This document shows, one piece after another, positions 5,804-6,037 of a DNA stretch of 6,037 bases. Source of the DNA: an uncultured Ruminococcus sp. (GTDB taxonomy: Bacteria; Bacillota; Clostridia; Oscillospirales; Ruminococcaceae). Under the pieces are notes generated by a model. The model worked only from the letters and a program-made list of their open reading frames with translations. It searched no databases and was not told where the DNA came from. A program made the translations under genes and the position numbers. Numbering within the stretch: the stretch's first letter is position 1; each line of letters begins with the position of its first letter. The DNA lies in NCBI GenBank assembly GCA_947178195.1, contig CAMWXM010000177.1:1-6037 (forward strand), in the 5' to 3' direction.

Positions 5804-6001
5804 TATATGCCTCGTCTCCCGAGAACCTGTTCAGTATTTTTTACGCATGCTTTTTAGCCGATTTTGCCGCATGCGAAATAAAACCTTGTTTTAAAAAATA
5901 CCAAAAGGCTCTAAAATCAACAAAATAAGTTCCAACTGACCATCGCCCTTAAAACGCAGAAACAATCGGTGCGATTAGGAACCTCAGATTTATTATTTAT
6001 A
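5804..6001 (-). promoter_or_regulatory. Long structured leader of the GGDEF gene, no known riboswitch recognised
   Basis: If transcription starts near 6001, the mRNA has about 198 untranslated bases. A distal unit pairs 5978-5984 with 5927-5933 (7 bp, one wobble) and 5971-5975 with 5942-5946. A proximal unit pairs 5892-5905 with 5830-5843 (14 positions, two wobbles, ten consecutive perfect pairs). Inside the proximal unit are a small hairpin (5880-5892) and a perfect 7-bp stem, 5869-5875 with 5844-5850, abutting the outer stem like a three-way junction. Last, CTCG/CGAG (5820-5823 with 5811-5814) could mask the GAGG ribosome site. I do not recognise a cyclic di-GMP, fluoride or other known riboswitch. 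Pairings are seen; regulation is inferred. Confidence 0.45.
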
Positions 6002-6007
6002 CACAAT

Positions 6008-6036
6008 ATTATACAATATTTTTTTATATTATTAAA
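6008..6036 (-). promoter_or_regulatory. Likely promoter of the GGDEF gene
   Basis: On the minus strand, TATAAT (6008-6013) is preceded at 17 bases by a weak TTTAAT (6031-6036). ACAATATT occurs twice on the plus strand at a 10-base period (6003-6010 and 6013-6020), overlapping the -10 box. The region is very AT-rich, so chance matches are possible, and the window ends just upstream. Confidence 0.45.
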
Positions 6037-6037
6037 G

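Noticed and set aside
5927..5984. GGGCGATGGT on the minus strand resembles the start of a fluoride riboswitch.
   Set aside because: The matching pairing partner and the conserved downstream pseudoknot segment are absent, and the downstream gene is not a fluoride exporter.

Overview
The window looks like chromosome of a low-GC, spore-lineage Firmicute of the gut or rumen clostridia, probably Ruminococcus or a relative in the Oscillospiraceae. Three things point there: a germination protease gene (gpr), a three-cysteine Rrf2 regulator of Firmicute type, and a cytoplasmic LacI-type sensor fused to a GGDEF domain. The family assignments come from recognised motifs. The genus is an inference.

Layout from left to right. 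(1) Bases 2-694: the 3' part of gpr, whose start lies outside the window. (2) 704-1263: an Rrf2-family repressor on the minus strand, convergent with gpr. It has a hairpin just after its stop and a strong promoter with an embedded imperfect palindrome. (3) 1323-3854: a compact plus-strand module of phage character. It holds a 52-residue small protein, a non-coding stretch with a large terminator-like hairpin, a short DUF4355-like scaffold protein, an HK97-fold-type major capsid protein, a weak terminator, and a phage-type sigma-70-like factor. (4) 3858-3894: a symmetrical terminator serving two convergent genes. (5) 3896-5803: a minus-strand diguanylate cyclase with a sugar-binding-protein-like sensor domain. 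Its leader of about 200 bases is rich in inverted repeats and its promoter lies at the right edge.

The part worth attention is the module at 1323-3854. It has a capsid protein and its usual upstream scaffold partner, both intact, well spaced and with good ribosome binding sites. The window contains no terminase, portal, head-tail, tail, lysis or integrase gene, and ordinary chromosomal genes flank the module on both sides. It could be a prophage remnant, a satellite-like element, or a domesticated capsid whose expression is gated by the upstream hairpin and the linked sigma factor. The sequence shows the gene content; the domestication idea is an inference.

No gene-free stretch exceeds 300 bases. 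The three longest (1191-1431, 1591-1798 and 5804-6037) all carry candidate regulatory elements, described below. No tRNA, rRNA, CRISPR array, insertion sequence or recognisable attachment site was seen.
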